10,500 nucleotides of DNA from CAZQXD01 sp964597315 (GCA_964597315.1 CAZQXD010000102.1:1-10500), one strand, 5' to 3'; positions 1 through 7,816 are shown, numbered from the stretch's first letter. Made by a program: numbers and translations. The notes: a model not told the origin generated them from the letters alone.

Positions 1-554
1 CGGCGGCCCGCCATGTGCAGGTGGCCGAGATGGTCATCGAGAAAGCCAAGCGTCTGGTGGAACACAAAATGGACGTGGTAATCCTGCTGGACTCCATCAC
101 CCGCCTGGCCCGTGCCTATAACACCGTGGTGCCATCCTCGGGCAAGGTGCTGACCGGCGGCGTTGACGCCAACGCCCTGCACCGCCCTAAACGCTTCTTT
201 GGCGCGGCCCGTAATATCGAGGAGGGCGGCTCTCTGACCATTCTGGCCACCGCCCTGATCGACACCGGTTCGCGGATGGACGACGTGATCTATGAAGAGT
301 TTAAGGGCACCGGCAATATGGAAATCCACCTGGACCGGAAAATCGCCGAGAAACGCATCTACCCCGCCATCAACATCAACCGCTCCGGCACCCGTCGCGA
401 AGAACTCCTCACCAACGCCGAAGACCTCCAGAAAATGTGGATTCTTCGTAAGCTCTTGCATCCCATGGAAGACCTTCAGGCCATGGAATTTCTACTGGAG
501 CGTCTGAAGAGCACCAAAACCAACGCCGATTTCTTTGATTCCATGAAGCGTTGA
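1..554 (+). CDS. rho: Transcription termination factor Rho, C-terminal part (5' end outside window)
   Basis: Rho is the hexameric RNA-dependent ATPase/helicase that ends transcription at Rho-dependent sites. The reading frame is open from base 3 to a TGA at 552-554 and gives about 183 residues, against roughly 420 for the whole protein. The N-terminal RNA-binding domain and the P-loop therefore lie off the left edge. What remains matches the C-terminal ATPase core almost residue for residue: RHVQVAEMVIEKAKRLVEH, the Walker B strand ending in ILLDS, the Q-loop PSSGKVLTGG, the R-loop EEFKGTGN, and the arginine-finger stretch NRSGTRREE. The end TKTNADFFDSMKR is also typical. The gene points toward purD, with 102 bp between the stop codons. 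Identity is certain; only the start is missing. Confidence 0.98.
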   Translation, partial: AARHVQVAEMVIEKAKRLVEHKMDVVILLDSITRLARAYNTVVPSSGKVLTGGVDANALHRPKRFFGAARNIEEGGSLTILATALIDTGSRMDDVIYEEFKGTGNMEIHLDRKIAEKRIYPAININRSGTRREELLTNAEDLQKMWILRKLLHPMEDLQAMEFLLERLKSTKTNADFFDSMKR

Positions 555-624
555 GCTCATGGCCCGCATCCGGGGGTCTAGGCATGTGGGCTTGTCCGAA
601 AGCATCCTGTATCCCTAACCCAGC

Positions 625-645
625 GCCCAACGGCAGGCATTGGGC
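625..645. terminator. Weak hairpin in the rho/purD convergent spacer
   Basis: GCCCAA at 625-630 and TTGGGC at 640-645 form a perfect 6-bp stem with a 9-nt loop, between the convergent stops of rho (554) and purD (657). Its position fits a shared terminator. However, there is no T-run after either arm, so it does not look like a classical intrinsic terminator. It may be chance. Confidence 0.2.
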
Positions 646-656
646 AGCCGTGGAAT

Positions 657-1952
657 TTAGGCTTGGCCCCGCTCCCGGGCGATCGCCCGGTGGCCGATGT
701 CGCGTCGGTAATAGACCGCTTGCCAGTGAACCGTATCGGCCAGTTCGTAGGCCCGGGTCTGAGCCTCGCTCACTGTGGCGCCCAGAGCAGCGGCGCACAG
801 CACCCGACCGCCGCTGGTAACGACCTGGTCATCTTTCAGAGCGGTGCCAGCGTGGAATAGCTTGGCGTCTTCCAGGGCATCGGCCTCTTCCAGCCCCTGG
901 ATGGGGTCGCCCTTGCGGTAGCTGCCCGGATAGCCCCCGGCGGCCATGACCACCCCTAGGGCCGCCCGGGGGTCCCAGTCGGCGCGGACCTGATCCAGAC
1001 GCCCCTCCATGGCGGCCTCGCACAAGTCCACCAGGTCGGAGCGCAGCCGCAGCAGAATAGGCTGGGTTTCCGGGTCGCCGAAGCGGCAGTTGTACTCCAG
1101 CACTTGGGGGGCGCCGTCAGGGGCGATCATCAGCCCCGCGTAAAGAAATCCCGTGTAAGGGCGGCCCTCGGCGGCCATGCCCCGCACCGTGGGCAGAATC
1201 ACCTCGTCCATGATCCGCTGGTGCAGGGCGTCGGTGACCACCGGCGCCGGAGAATACGCACCCATGCCCCCGGTATTGGGACCGATATCGCCCTCGTCCC
1301 GGGCCTTGTGGTCTTGACTAGAGGCCATGGGCAGAACGTGTTCTCCATCCACCATGACGATAAAGCTGGCTTCCTCGCCGATGAGGAAGTCCTCGATCAC
1401 CACCCGGTGGCCGGCTTCTCCGAAAGCGTTGCCCCCCAGCATGTCCTCAATGGCGGCCACCGCCTCGGCCTTGGTTTGGGCCAGAATCACTCCCTTGCCG
1501 GCGGCCAGACCATCGGCCTTGATGACGATGGGGACTCGCCGGTCCTTGAGATAGGCCAGGGCCGGGGCCACGTCGGTGAACGTCCCGTAGGCCCCGGTGG
1601 GAATGCCGTGGCGGGCCAGAAAGTCCTTGGTAAAGGATTTGGAGCCTTCCAGTTGCGCCGCCTCTTGGGTGGGGCCGAAACAGGGCAAGCCCGCCTCCCG
1701 GAAGGCATCCACCACCCCCGCCACCAGGGGCGCTTCGGGGCCGACGATGGTGAGATTCACGTCCCGCTCCCTGGCCAGTTCCACCAACCCGGGCACATCG
1801 TCCGCCTGGATCGGAACGTTCTCCACCTTGGGTTCCCGGGCAGTGCCAGCATTACCCGGGGCCACCAGCACCTTGTCTACCCGGGGGGATTGGGCGGTTT
1901 TCCAGGCCAAGGCGTGTTCCCGGCCGCCGCCGCCGATGATCAGTACATTCAT
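657..1952 (-). CDS. purD: Phosphoribosylamine--glycine ligase (GAR synthetase)
   Basis: PurD joins glycine to 5-phosphoribosylamine with ATP, the second step of purine synthesis, in the cytoplasm. The 431-residue product is close to the usual length of about 430. It begins with the family signature MNVLIIGGGGREHALAWK. The ATP-grasp core shows KADGLAAGKG (145-154), GEEAS (192-196), GPNTGGMGAYSP (224-235) and the metal-binding stretch EYNCRFGDPE (286-295). The ATG at 1950-1952 lies 9 nt after the purH stop. Its Shine-Dalgarno GAGGAG begins inside that TGA, so translation is probably coupled to purH. Forming a purHD pair is common in gammaproteobacteria. The gene ends with TAA facing rho. No defect is visible. 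Confidence 0.98.
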   Translation of the reverse strand: MNVLIIGGGGREHALAWKTAQSPRVDKVLVAPGNAGTAREPKVENVPIQADDVPGLVELARERDVNLTIVGPEAPLVAGVVDAFREAGLPCFGPTQEAAQLEGSKSFTKDFLARHGIPTGAYGTFTDVAPALAYLKDRRVPIVIKADGLAAGKGVILAQTKAEAVAAIEDMLGGNAFGEAGHRVVIEDFLIGEEASFIVMVDGEHVLPMASSQDHKARDEGDIGPNTGGMGAYSPAPVVTDALHQRIMDEVILPTVRGMAAEGRPYTGFLYAGLMIAPDGAPQVLEYNCRFGDPETQPILLRLRSDLVDLCEAAMEGRLDQVRADWDPRAALGVVMAAGGYPGSYRKGDPIQGLEEADALEDAKLFHAGTALKDDQVVTSGGRVLCAAALGATVSEAQTRAYELADTVHWQAVYYRRDIGHRAIARERGQA

Positions 1953-1964
1953 AAGGACTCCTCA
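1953..1964 (-). promoter_or_regulatory. purD ribosome-binding site overlapping the purH stop codon
   Basis: Read on the minus strand, TGAGGAGTCCTT runs straight into the purD ATG. The purH stop TGA forms the first bases of the GAGGAG Shine-Dalgarno, which sits 5 nt from the start codon. This fixes the purD start and implies translational coupling of purH and purD. Confidence 0.85.
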
Positions 1965-3518
1965 GTGCCGAAAATGCCGCATGCCCGTGAACACCATGGC
2001 CATGCCGTGCTGGTCGGCGGCGGCGATCACTTCGTTATCCCGTAGGGAGCCGCCGGGCTGGATGACCGCAGTGATGCCCACCTCGGCGGCCGAGTCGATG
2101 CCGTCCCGGAACGGAAAAAAAGCGTCCGAAGCCATCACCGAACCCTGCACTTCCAGCCCCTCGTCGGCGGCTTTGATGGCAGCGATCCGGGCCGAGTACA
2201 CTCGGCTCATCTGGCCGGCGCCCACGCCGATGGTCATTTGCCCCCGGGCATAGACGATGGCGTTGGACTTGACGAACTTGGCCACGTTCCAGGCAAACAG
2301 CAGGTCCTGGCGTTCCTGGTCGGTGGGCGGGCGGCGGCTGACCACCTGGAGGTCGGCGGCGCCAATGGCGCCCAGGTCCCGATCCTGGACCAACAGCCCG
2401 CCGTTGACCCGTTTATAGTCCCAGCCCGGAGTCGGCTCCGCCCAAGAGCCGCAGACCAGCACCCGGATGTTTTTCTTGGCGGCGGTCACCGCCAATGCCT
2501 CCGGGGCGATTGTCGGGGCGATAATGACTTCCACGAACTGCCGCTCCACCAGGGTTCGGGCGGTGTCGGCGTCCAGTTCCCGGTTGAAGGCGATGATGCC
2601 CCCGAAAGCCGAGGTGGGATCGGTTCGGTAGGCCCGTTCGTAAGCCTCCAACAGGTCGACGCCAATGGCCACCCCACAAGGGTTGGCGTGCTTGACGATG
2701 ACACAGGCGGGGGCGGTGAAGGACTTGACGCACTCTAGAGCGGCGTCGGTATCGGCCACGTTGTTATAGGACAACGCTTTGCCCTGGAGCTGACGGGCGG
2801 TGGCCACAGCGGCTTCCCGTGGCCTGGCTTCCACGTAGAAGGCAGCCTGTTGGTGGGGGTTTTCCCCGTAGCGCATGGTCTGGGCTTTGCGAAACTGTAG
2901 GCTCAGGGTCTGGGGAAAGCCGCCGTCCGGCACGGCGCCCAGGTAATTGGCGATGGCGCCATCGTAGCGGGCGGTGTGTTCGAAGGTCTTGACCGCCAGT
3001 GCGAAGCGGGTGGCGTCGCTCACTCCCCCCTGTTCCCGCAGTTCGGCCAGGACCTGCGGATAATCGGCCCCGTCCACCACCACGGTCACGGCGGCGTGGT
3101 TCTTGGCAGCGGCCCGGAGCATGGCCGGACCGCCGATGTCGATATTCTCGATGGCTGTGGCCAGGTCGCAGTCGGGCTTGGCCACGGTGGATTCGAAGGG
3201 ATAGAGATTGACGGCCAGCAGGTCGATGGGGGGGATACCGTGCCCGGACATGACCGCGTCGTCGATCCCGCGTCGGCCGAGCAGGCCGCCGTGAATCTTG
3301 GGGTGCAGGGTCTTGACCCGACCGTCCATCATTTCTGGAAAGCCGGTGTGGTCGGACACTTCCAGCACCGGCAGGCCCTGTTCCCGGAGTAGCCGGGCGG
3401 TGCCGCCGGTGGACAGAATCTCCACGTCCAGTTCATGGAGGGCCTGGGCGAAAGCGACGATGCCGGTTTTGTCGGAAACGCTGAGTAGGGCGCGGCGGAC
3501 AGGTTGTGGCTGGCTCAT
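1962..3518 (-). CDS. purH: Bifunctional AICAR transformylase / IMP cyclohydrolase
   Basis: PurH carries out the last two steps of IMP synthesis: formylation of AICAR with 10-formyl-tetrahydrofolate, then ring closure. The 518 residues are slightly fewer than the 529 of E. coli. The N-terminal MGS-like cyclohydrolase domain starts at ALLSVSDKTGI (10-20) and includes STGGTARLL (36-44), DGRVKTLHPKIHGG (65-78) and NIDIGGPAMLRAAAKN (125-140). The transformylase domain shows RYGENPHQ (216-223) and the catalytic KHANPCG (276-282; K276 and H277 match the known catalytic pair), then SDAFFPFRDGID (464-475) and the C-terminal QPGGSLRDNEVI (487-498). The ATG at 3516-3518 matches the family N-terminus. 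It follows fis by 51 bp and precedes purD by 9 bp. Confidence 0.98.
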   Translation of the reverse strand: MSQPQPVRRALLSVSDKTGIVAFAQALHELDVEILSTGGTARLLREQGLPVLEVSDHTGFPEMMDGRVKTLHPKIHGGLLGRRGIDDAVMSGHGIPPIDLLAVNLYPFESTVAKPDCDLATAIENIDIGGPAMLRAAAKNHAAVTVVVDGADYPQVLAELREQGGVSDATRFALAVKTFEHTARYDGAIANYLGAVPDGGFPQTLSLQFRKAQTMRYGENPHQQAAFYVEARPREAAVATARQLQGKALSYNNVADTDAALECVKSFTAPACVIVKHANPCGVAIGVDLLEAYERAYRTDPTSAFGGIIAFNRELDADTARTLVERQFVEVIIAPTIAPEALAVTAAKKNIRVLVCGSWAEPTPGWDYKRVNGGLLVQDRDLGAIGAADLQVVSRRPPTDQERQDLLFAWNVAKFVKSNAIVYARGQMTIGVGAGQMSRVYSARIAAIKAADEGLEVQGSVMASDAFFPFRDGIDSAAEVGITAVIQPGGSLRDNEVIAAADQHGMAMVFTGMRHFRH

Positions 3519-3554
3519 GAAGGTCTCTTGGGTCGGGTGCTGGGAAAAGCGCCG

Positions 3555-3560
3555 ATTATA
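3555..3560 (-). promoter_or_regulatory. Possible -10 box (TATAAT) for purHD
   Basis: A perfect TATAAT on the minus strand lies 36 nt upstream of the purH ATG, just after the fis stop, which would give a leader of about 30 nt. No good -35 is present at the right distance: the 17-bp-spaced hexamer is ACGGAC. It would therefore need an activator or be weak. I see no PurR-like operator around it. It could give purHD transcription independent of dusB-fis, or be chance. Confidence 0.35.
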
Positions 3561-3583
3561 ACGGACTCCTCAGTCGAGTCCGT
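3561..3583. repeat. 8-bp inverted repeat spanning the fis stop codon
   Basis: ACGGACTC at 3561-3568 and GAGTCCGT at 3576-3583 are perfect inverted arms with a 7-nt loop. The element covers the last fis codons and its TGA, and directly abuts the TATAAT in front of purH. In RNA it would form a stable hairpin at the fis 3' end. No T-run follows, so it is more likely an attenuating or processing hairpin, or an operator, than a simple terminator. Confidence 0.5.
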
Positions 3584-3836
3584 ACTGCTTGAGTTTTTTG
3601 CGCAGGGTAGCGCGGTTGATGCCGAGGATTTCAGCGGCCCGGGTCTGGTTGCCGCCGGCGTGGTGCATCACGGTTTCCAGCAGGGGCGGCTCTACTTCCT
3701 GGAGCACTAGCTTGTAGAGATGGCTGGGCATATGGCCGTCCAGACGCTGGAAATACTCGCTCAAGGCGTCCTGTACCTGGTCGCGCAGGGGGGTGGCGGG
3801 GGATGGCTCGGGCTGTAGGGGTTTGGGAGCGGTCAT
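3570..3836 (-). CDS. fis: DNA-binding protein Fis
   Basis: Fis is a small homodimeric nucleoid protein that bends DNA, activates stable-RNA promoters and shapes growth-phase expression. I chose the ATG at 3834-3836, giving 88 residues against 98 in E. coli; the N-terminal arm is shorter and proline-rich. The core is clear: LRDQVQDALSEYF (17-29), LYKLVLQEVEPPLLETVM (40-57) and the C-terminal helix-turn-helix GNQTRAAEILGINRATLRKKL (62-82), closing with KQYGLD. The start overlaps the dusB stop as ATGA, the conserved dusB-fis arrangement, so expression is probably coupled. An AGGAG lies 13 nt upstream, rather far. A longer open frame to 3908 is just dusB overlap and lacks family similarity. Confidence 0.95.
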   Translation of the reverse strand: MTAPKPLQPEPSPATPLRDQVQDALSEYFQRLDGHMPSHLYKLVLQEVEPPLLETVMHHAGGNQTRAAEILGINRATLRKKLKQYGLD

Positions 3837-4819
3837 GCGGCCATGGACTCCTGGTCGGCCAGGCGGTCGAAGTACTCGCGAGTCAGCGCCAGTTGCCGGC
3901 GCTGGCACTCCACGGAATTGACAATTGCGCGAAACGCGGCAGCTTGAGGGTGGTCCTTGCTGTACCAGCCTAAGTGCTTGCGAGCCACCCGTACCCCGGT
4001 GTATTCGCCGTAGAAGCGATACAGGTTTTCCAGGTGTTCCGAGAGGATATCCCGGACCCGGGCGGGCGGTGGTTCGGCCAGGCGCTCCCCGGTGGCTAGG
4101 TAATGGGCGATCTGCCCGGGCAGCCAGGGTCGGCCCTGGGCGGCGCGACCGATCATCACCGCGTCGGCGCCGGTGAAATCCAGCACCCGGCGGGCCTGCT
4201 CCGGGTTTTGGATGTCGCCGTTGGCGGTCACCGGGATGGCCACGGCGGCCTTGATGGCGCGGATGGTGTGGTACTCAGCCTGGCCGCCGTAGGCGCAAGC
4301 CCGGGTGCGGCCATGCACAGCCAGGGCCTGAATACCGGCGGTTTCGGCGATGCGGGCGATGGTCACGCCGTTGCGGTGTTCCGGGTCCCAGCCGGTGCGA
4401 ATCTTGAGGGTCACCGGCACCTCCACGGCCGCCACTACCGCCTCCAGGATGCGCCCCACCAGGGACTCGTCTCGGAGCAGGGCGGAACCGGCCTGGACGT
4501 TACAGACTTTCTTGGCCGGGCAGCCCATGTTGATGTCGATGATCTGGGCGCCATTGTCCACGTTGACCTTGGCGGCCTTGGCCAGCATGGCGGGGTCGTA
4601 GCCAGCGATCTGCACCACCCGAGGTTCGGCCTCGCCCCTGTGATCCAGGCGGCGGCGGGTCTTGGGACTGTCCCAAAGCCGGGGGTCGGCGCTGACCATT
4701 TCCGAGACCGCTAACCCCGCCCCCAGGCGTCGGCACAACTGCCGGAACGGGCGGTCGGTGACGCCGGCCATGGGCGCCAGAATTACCGGCGGGGCTATCT
4801 CGTAGGGACCGATCTGCAT
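3833..4819 (-). CDS. dusB: tRNA-dihydrouridine synthase B
   Basis: DusB is an FMN enzyme that uses NADPH to reduce specific uridines of tRNA to dihydrouridine. The product is 328 residues (E. coli 321). The TIM-barrel domain starts with PVILAPMAGVTDRPFRQLC (11-29), followed by QIAGYDP (70-76) and NMGCPAKK (97-104), whose Cys100 is the catalytic acid. Then come KIRTGWDPEHRN (139-150), VHGRTR (168-173), ANGDI (199-203) and the phosphate-binding IGRAAQGRPW (223-232). The helical tRNA-binding domain follows to the end. The frame is open upstream to 4993, but family similarity begins at MQIGPYEI, so ATG 4817-4819 is used. No good Shine-Dalgarno precedes it; an in-frame ATG at 4867 is a possible alternative. 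It is 100 bp downstream of prmA and overlaps fis. Confidence 0.97.
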   Translation of the reverse strand: MQIGPYEIAPPVILAPMAGVTDRPFRQLCRRLGAGLAVSEMVSADPRLWDSPKTRRRLDHRGEAEPRVVQIAGYDPAMLAKAAKVNVDNGAQIIDINMGCPAKKVCNVQAGSALLRDESLVGRILEAVVAAVEVPVTLKIRTGWDPEHRNGVTIARIAETAGIQALAVHGRTRACAYGGQAEYHTIRAIKAAVAIPVTANGDIQNPEQARRVLDFTGADAVMIGRAAQGRPWLPGQIAHYLATGERLAEPPPARVRDILSEHLENLYRFYGEYTGVRVARKHLGWYSKDHPQAAAFRAIVNSVECQRRQLALTREYFDRLADQESMAA

Positions 4820-4919
4820 GGTAAACGAGTATCCGGGGGGCGGCGGGACCGCCCATGATACCCCCATCGAAAAGGTGAATAAAGCCGACTTCCGAACCAC
4901 CCCGAGCAAGGGGGGCGCC
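4820..4919 (-). other. prmA-dusB spacer, no gene seen
   Basis: These 100 bp hold no recognisable gene. A short C4/G4 hairpin (4900-4903 with 4910-4913) follows the prmA stop, and a GC-rich GGCGG/CCGCC element lies closer to dusB. No convincing -35/-10 pair was found. Since dusB-fis usually has its own strong growth-regulated promoter, one may be hidden here, but the sequence does not show it clearly. Confidence 0.4.
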
Positions 4920-5816
4920 TCAGCGGCGTTCAGCCTGGAGTAGCACCCAACCCTCCCGCTGTTGGGAGGGGCCGAAGTGGCAGCGATCGGCAAACGCCGC
5001 CTTTACCAAGCTTTCTTGGTCAGCCAGAATGCCGGCCAGAGCCAACCTTCCCCCCGGGCGTAGCTGTTCGATTAGGGCATCGGCCAAGCCGATCAGGGTG
5101 CCGGCCAGGATATTGGCCACCACCACGTCGAAGGTCTGGGTGGGCAGGTCCGCCGGGTGACCGCTATGGATGCGCTCGCCAACCCCATTGGCGGCGGCGT
5201 TGTCGATGGTGGCCAGCAGGGCCTGGGGGTCAATGTCCACCGCCCAGACCGATGTGGCTCCCAACCGGGCGGCAGCGATAGCCAGGATGCCCGACCCGCA
5301 ACCGTAATCCAGCAGGCTCTGGCCGTCCAGGTTTTGGCCGTCCAGCCAGTTTAGGCACAGGGCAGTGGTGGGGTGGGTGCCGGTGCCGAAGGCCAGGCCC
5401 GGGTCCAGAAACAGATTGACCGCCTCCGGGTGGGGGGGCGGCTGGTTCTTGGGGCAGACCCACAATCGGCGGCCAAAGCGCATGGCATGAAAATCATCTA
5501 GCCAGGCCCGTACCCAGTCCCGTTCTTCTAGGGACTCCAGTCGGCATTCGGGCAGCACGGCCTCAGATAGGGTGTGGCACAGGGCCTGCTTGACGACCGC
5601 CACATCGGTTTGGGCGTCGAACAGTCCGGTAACCCGGGTATGGGACCACAACGGGGTCTGATCGGGGGCAGGCTCCAGGATTGGCTGGTCGCCCGCGTCT
5701 TGGAGGGTGACTGCTACGGCGCCGGCCGCCAGTAGGGCGTCTTCCAGTTGTTCGGGGGTATGGCGCACCGCCTCCAGGGTCAGTTGCACCCAGGGGGCGT
5801 TATCGGCATCGCTCAT
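4920..5816 (-). CDS. prmA: Ribosomal protein L11 methyltransferase
   Basis: PrmA trimethylates ribosomal protein L11 using S-adenosylmethionine. The 298-residue product fits the usual length of about 293. The N-terminal L11-recognition domain begins at APWVQLTLEAV, contains AGAVAVTLQDAGDQPILEP (31-49) and is followed by DWVRAWLDDFHAMRFGRRLWVCP (100-122). The methyltransferase domain has the family signature LDPGLAFGTGTHPTT (137-151), SAM motif I LLDYGCGSGILAIAA (168-182), the acidic VDIDPQA (193-199) and the NILAG motif (235-239). The ATG at 5814-5816 matches the family N-terminus, though no strong Shine-Dalgarno lies at normal distance. It follows accC by 42 bp, the usual order accB-accC-prmA, and is probably co-transcribed. 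Confidence 0.97.
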   Translation of the reverse strand: MSDADNAPWVQLTLEAVRHTPEQLEDALLAAGAVAVTLQDAGDQPILEPAPDQTPLWSHTRVTGLFDAQTDVAVVKQALCHTLSEAVLPECRLESLEERDWVRAWLDDFHAMRFGRRLWVCPKNQPPPHPEAVNLFLDPGLAFGTGTHPTTALCLNWLDGQNLDGQSLLDYGCGSGILAIAAARLGATSVWAVDIDPQALLATIDNAAANGVGERIHSGHPADLPTQTFDVVVANILAGTLIGLADALIEQLRPGGRLALAGILADQESLVKAAFADRCHFGPSQQREGWVLLQAERR

Positions 5817-5858
5817 GGCACGGCCCGTGTTGTTAGATCCTGAAAGTTAAGTGTAGCC

Positions 5859-7199
5859 TTATAGGCCCAGTTGGCGCTCCAGATAATGGATATCGGCGCC
5901 GCCCTTGACGAAATTGGCGTCGTGAAGAATCCGCTGGTGCAGGGCCGCATTGGTCTTGATACCCTCAATGACCAGCTCTCCCAGGGCGTTGCTTATGCGG
6001 GCGATGGCGGCGGTGCGGTTTTCGCCGTGGGCGATAAGCTTGCCGATCATGGAGTCATAGTTGGGCGGCACCCGGTAGCTGTTGTAGATATGGGTATCCA
6101 CCCGAATTCCGGGCCCTCCGGGGGCATGGTACTGGGTGATGGTGCCCGGAGAGGGCATAAAGGTATTGGGGTCCTCGGCGTTGATCCGGCACTCGATGGC
6201 GTGGCCGGTGATGTGGATATCTTCCTGCCGATAGGGCAGTTTCTCGCCAGCGGCGATCAGCAGTTGCTGCTTGACGATATCCACCCCGGTGACCATCTCG
6301 GTGACCGGGTGCTCCACCTGGACCCGGGTGTTCATTTCGATGAAGAAAAATTCCCCGTCCTGGTAGAGAAACTCGAAGGTGCCGGCGCCCCGGTAGCCGA
6401 TCCGTCGGCAGGCTTCGGCGCAGACCTCGCCGATGCGCTGCCGCTCTTTGGGGGTGATGCCCGGGGCTGGCGCTTCCTCGATCACTTTCTGGTGGCGGCG
6501 CTGCATGGAGCAGTCTCGCTCCCCTAAATAAATGGAGTTGCCATGACAGTCGGATAAGACTTGGATCTCCACGTGGCGTGGGTGGTCCAGGTACTTCTCC
6601 ATGTAGACGGCGGGATTGCCGAAGGCGGCGCCGGCTTCACTACGGGTCAGGTCGATGGCGTTGAGCAAAGTGGCCTCGCCGTGCACCACCCGCATGCCCC
6701 GGCCGCCGCCGCCGCCAGCCGCTTTGATAATAATCGGGTAGCCGATTTTTTTGGCCATGGCCAGGTTCTGCTCCGGGTCGTCCCCCAAGGGACCGTCGGA
6801 GCCGGGCACGCAAGGCACCCCGGCGGCTTTCATGGCCCGGATGGCGGAGACTTTGTCGCCCATCAGCCGGATGGTTTCGGCCCGGGGGCCGATGAAGATA
6901 AAGCCGCTTTGTTCCACCCGCTCGGCGAAATCGGCGTTCTCGGACAGAAACCCATAACCTGGGTGAATAGCCACAGCGTCGGTGACTTCGGCGGCGCTGA
7001 TCAGGGCCGGCATGTTCAGATAGCTCTCCACCGCCGGGGGCGGGCCGATGCAGACGGTTTCGTCGGCGAGCCGGACATGCTTGAGGTCCCGGTCCACTGT
7101 GGAGTGGGCGGCAACCGTCTTGATGCCTAACTCTCGGCAGGCCCTTAGGATGCGCAGGGCAATCTCGCCCCGATTGGCTATGACGACTTTTTCCAGCAT
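5859..7199 (-). CDS. accC: Acetyl-CoA carboxylase, biotin carboxylase subunit
   Basis: AccC uses ATP and bicarbonate to carboxylate biotin on AccB, the first half of the acetyl-CoA carboxylase reaction that starts fatty acid synthesis. The 446 residues match the E. coli length of 449, and the active-site positions fall on the same numbers: K116, K159, the loop GGGGGRGMR (162-170), H209, K238, E276, E288, N290, R292, E296 and R338. The N-terminus MLEKVVIANRGEIALRIL is canonical and fixes the start at ATG 7197-7199. A frame open upstream to 7793 overlaps accB in another frame and is not coding. The gene begins 35 bp after accB and ends 42 bp before prmA. The protein appears intact. Confidence 0.98.
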   Translation of the reverse strand: MLEKVVIANRGEIALRILRACRELGIKTVAAHSTVDRDLKHVRLADETVCIGPPPAVESYLNMPALISAAEVTDAVAIHPGYGFLSENADFAERVEQSGFIFIGPRAETIRLMGDKVSAIRAMKAAGVPCVPGSDGPLGDDPEQNLAMAKKIGYPIIIKAAGGGGGRGMRVVHGEATLLNAIDLTRSEAGAAFGNPAVYMEKYLDHPRHVEIQVLSDCHGNSIYLGERDCSMQRRHQKVIEEAPAPGITPKERQRIGEVCAEACRRIGYRGAGTFEFLYQDGEFFFIEMNTRVQVEHPVTEMVTGVDIVKQQLLIAAGEKLPYRQEDIHITGHAIECRINAEDPNTFMPSPGTITQYHAPGGPGIRVDTHIYNSYRVPPNYDSMIGKLIAHGENRTAAIARISNALGELVIEGIKTNAALHQRILHDANFVKGGADIHYLERQLGL

Positions 7200-7234
7200 G
7201 GCGGTAGGCGCTTGGTTGGGGATACGAGACCGGA

Positions 7235-7720
7235 TTATTCGATAATCAACAGGGGTTGATCGTATTCCACCGGCTGGCCGTTTTCCACCAGGATGGATTT
7301 GATCACTCCCGACTGGTCGGCTTCGATCTGGTTGAACATCTTCATGGCCTCGATGATGCAGACGGTGTCTCCAGCTTTGACGTGCTGGCCCACCTCCACG
7401 AAGGATTTGGCCCCGGGCGAGGCGGATCGATAGAAGGTGCCCACCATTGGCGAGGGGAGAATATGTCCCGAGGGCTGGGACTCGGCAACCTCGGGGGTTT
7501 TGGTGGCTGTGGGTTCCGAGGGCGACGCCATCGGCGGGCCAGCCAAGGGGGCGGGGCCGTAACCAAGGCCGCTCCAGGCGGGCTGGGGTGGCATCATCAG
7601 GGCGGCGCCTTGGGGATGGCGGCTGATCCGCACCGATTCCTCGCCTTCTTGGATTTCGATCTCGGAGATGCCGGATTCCTCCAGCAATTCGATTAGTTTC
7701 TTGATCTTGCGAATATCCAT
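7235..7720 (-). CDS. accB: Biotin carboxyl carrier protein of acetyl-CoA carboxylase
   Basis: AccB carries the covalently bound biotin that moves CO2 between AccC and the carboxyltransferase. The product has 161 residues (E. coli 156). The N-terminal MDIRKIKKLIELLEESGISEIE is nearly invariant and sets the start at ATG 7718-7720. A flexible Pro/Ala-rich linker follows (about 36-82), then the biotinyl domain with SPMVGTFYRSASPGAKSF (90-107) and EAMKM (124-128), where K127 is the biotinylated lysine. It ends in PLLIIE. The Shine-Dalgarno is weak. Its leader is probably about 220 nt, from a promoter at 7948-7976. An upstream-extended frame to 7999 has no family similarity. accC follows in the same operon. 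Confidence 0.98.
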   Translation of the reverse strand: MDIRKIKKLIELLEESGISEIEIQEGEESVRISRHPQGAALMMPPQPAWSGLGYGPAPLAGPPMASPSEPTATKTPEVAESQPSGHILPSPMVGTFYRSASPGAKSFVEVGQHVKAGDTVCIIEAMKMFNQIEADQSGVIKSILVENGQPVEYDQPLLIIE

Positions 7721-7803
7721 GGGGCTGCCTGTGTCTCTGAAGGATGCGTGGGGATGCGCTCCGCCAATCGGGGTTTGGTGATGCCGGGACCATGGCGAAC
7801 TGT

Positions 7804-7816
7804 GCGGCTCCGCCGC
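7804..7816 (-). repeat. Small hairpin in the presumed accB leader
   Basis: GCGGC (7804-7808) and GCCGC (7812-7816) form a 5-bp all-GC stem with a 3-nt loop, about 85 nt upstream of the accB start. It may fold in the leader RNA. No riboswitch or protein-binding class was recognised. Confidence 0.3.

Noticed and set aside
1104..2045. Long plus-strand open frame (313 codons) opposite purD
   Set aside because: It is antisense to a complete purD, is rich in Gly/His/Arg/Val with no family pattern, and is the usual shadow frame of GC-rich DNA.
3837..3908. Upstream extension of fis by 24 codons
   Set aside because: It lies within dusB, has no Fis similarity, and the ATGA overlap at 3833-3836 is the conserved junction.
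4103..4714. Plus-strand open frame opposite dusB
   Set aside because: Shadow of dusB: no ribosome-binding site, no recognisable motif, composition typical of antisense GC-rich frames.
5871..7130. Two long plus-strand open frames opposite accC
   Set aside because: accC is intact with all active-site residues; the antisense products are low-complexity Gly/Val/Asp/His and match nothing.
7200..7793. N-terminal extension of accC (to a 644-residue frame)
   Set aside because: It overlaps all of accB in another frame, and the AccC family start MLEKVVIANRGE is at 7199.
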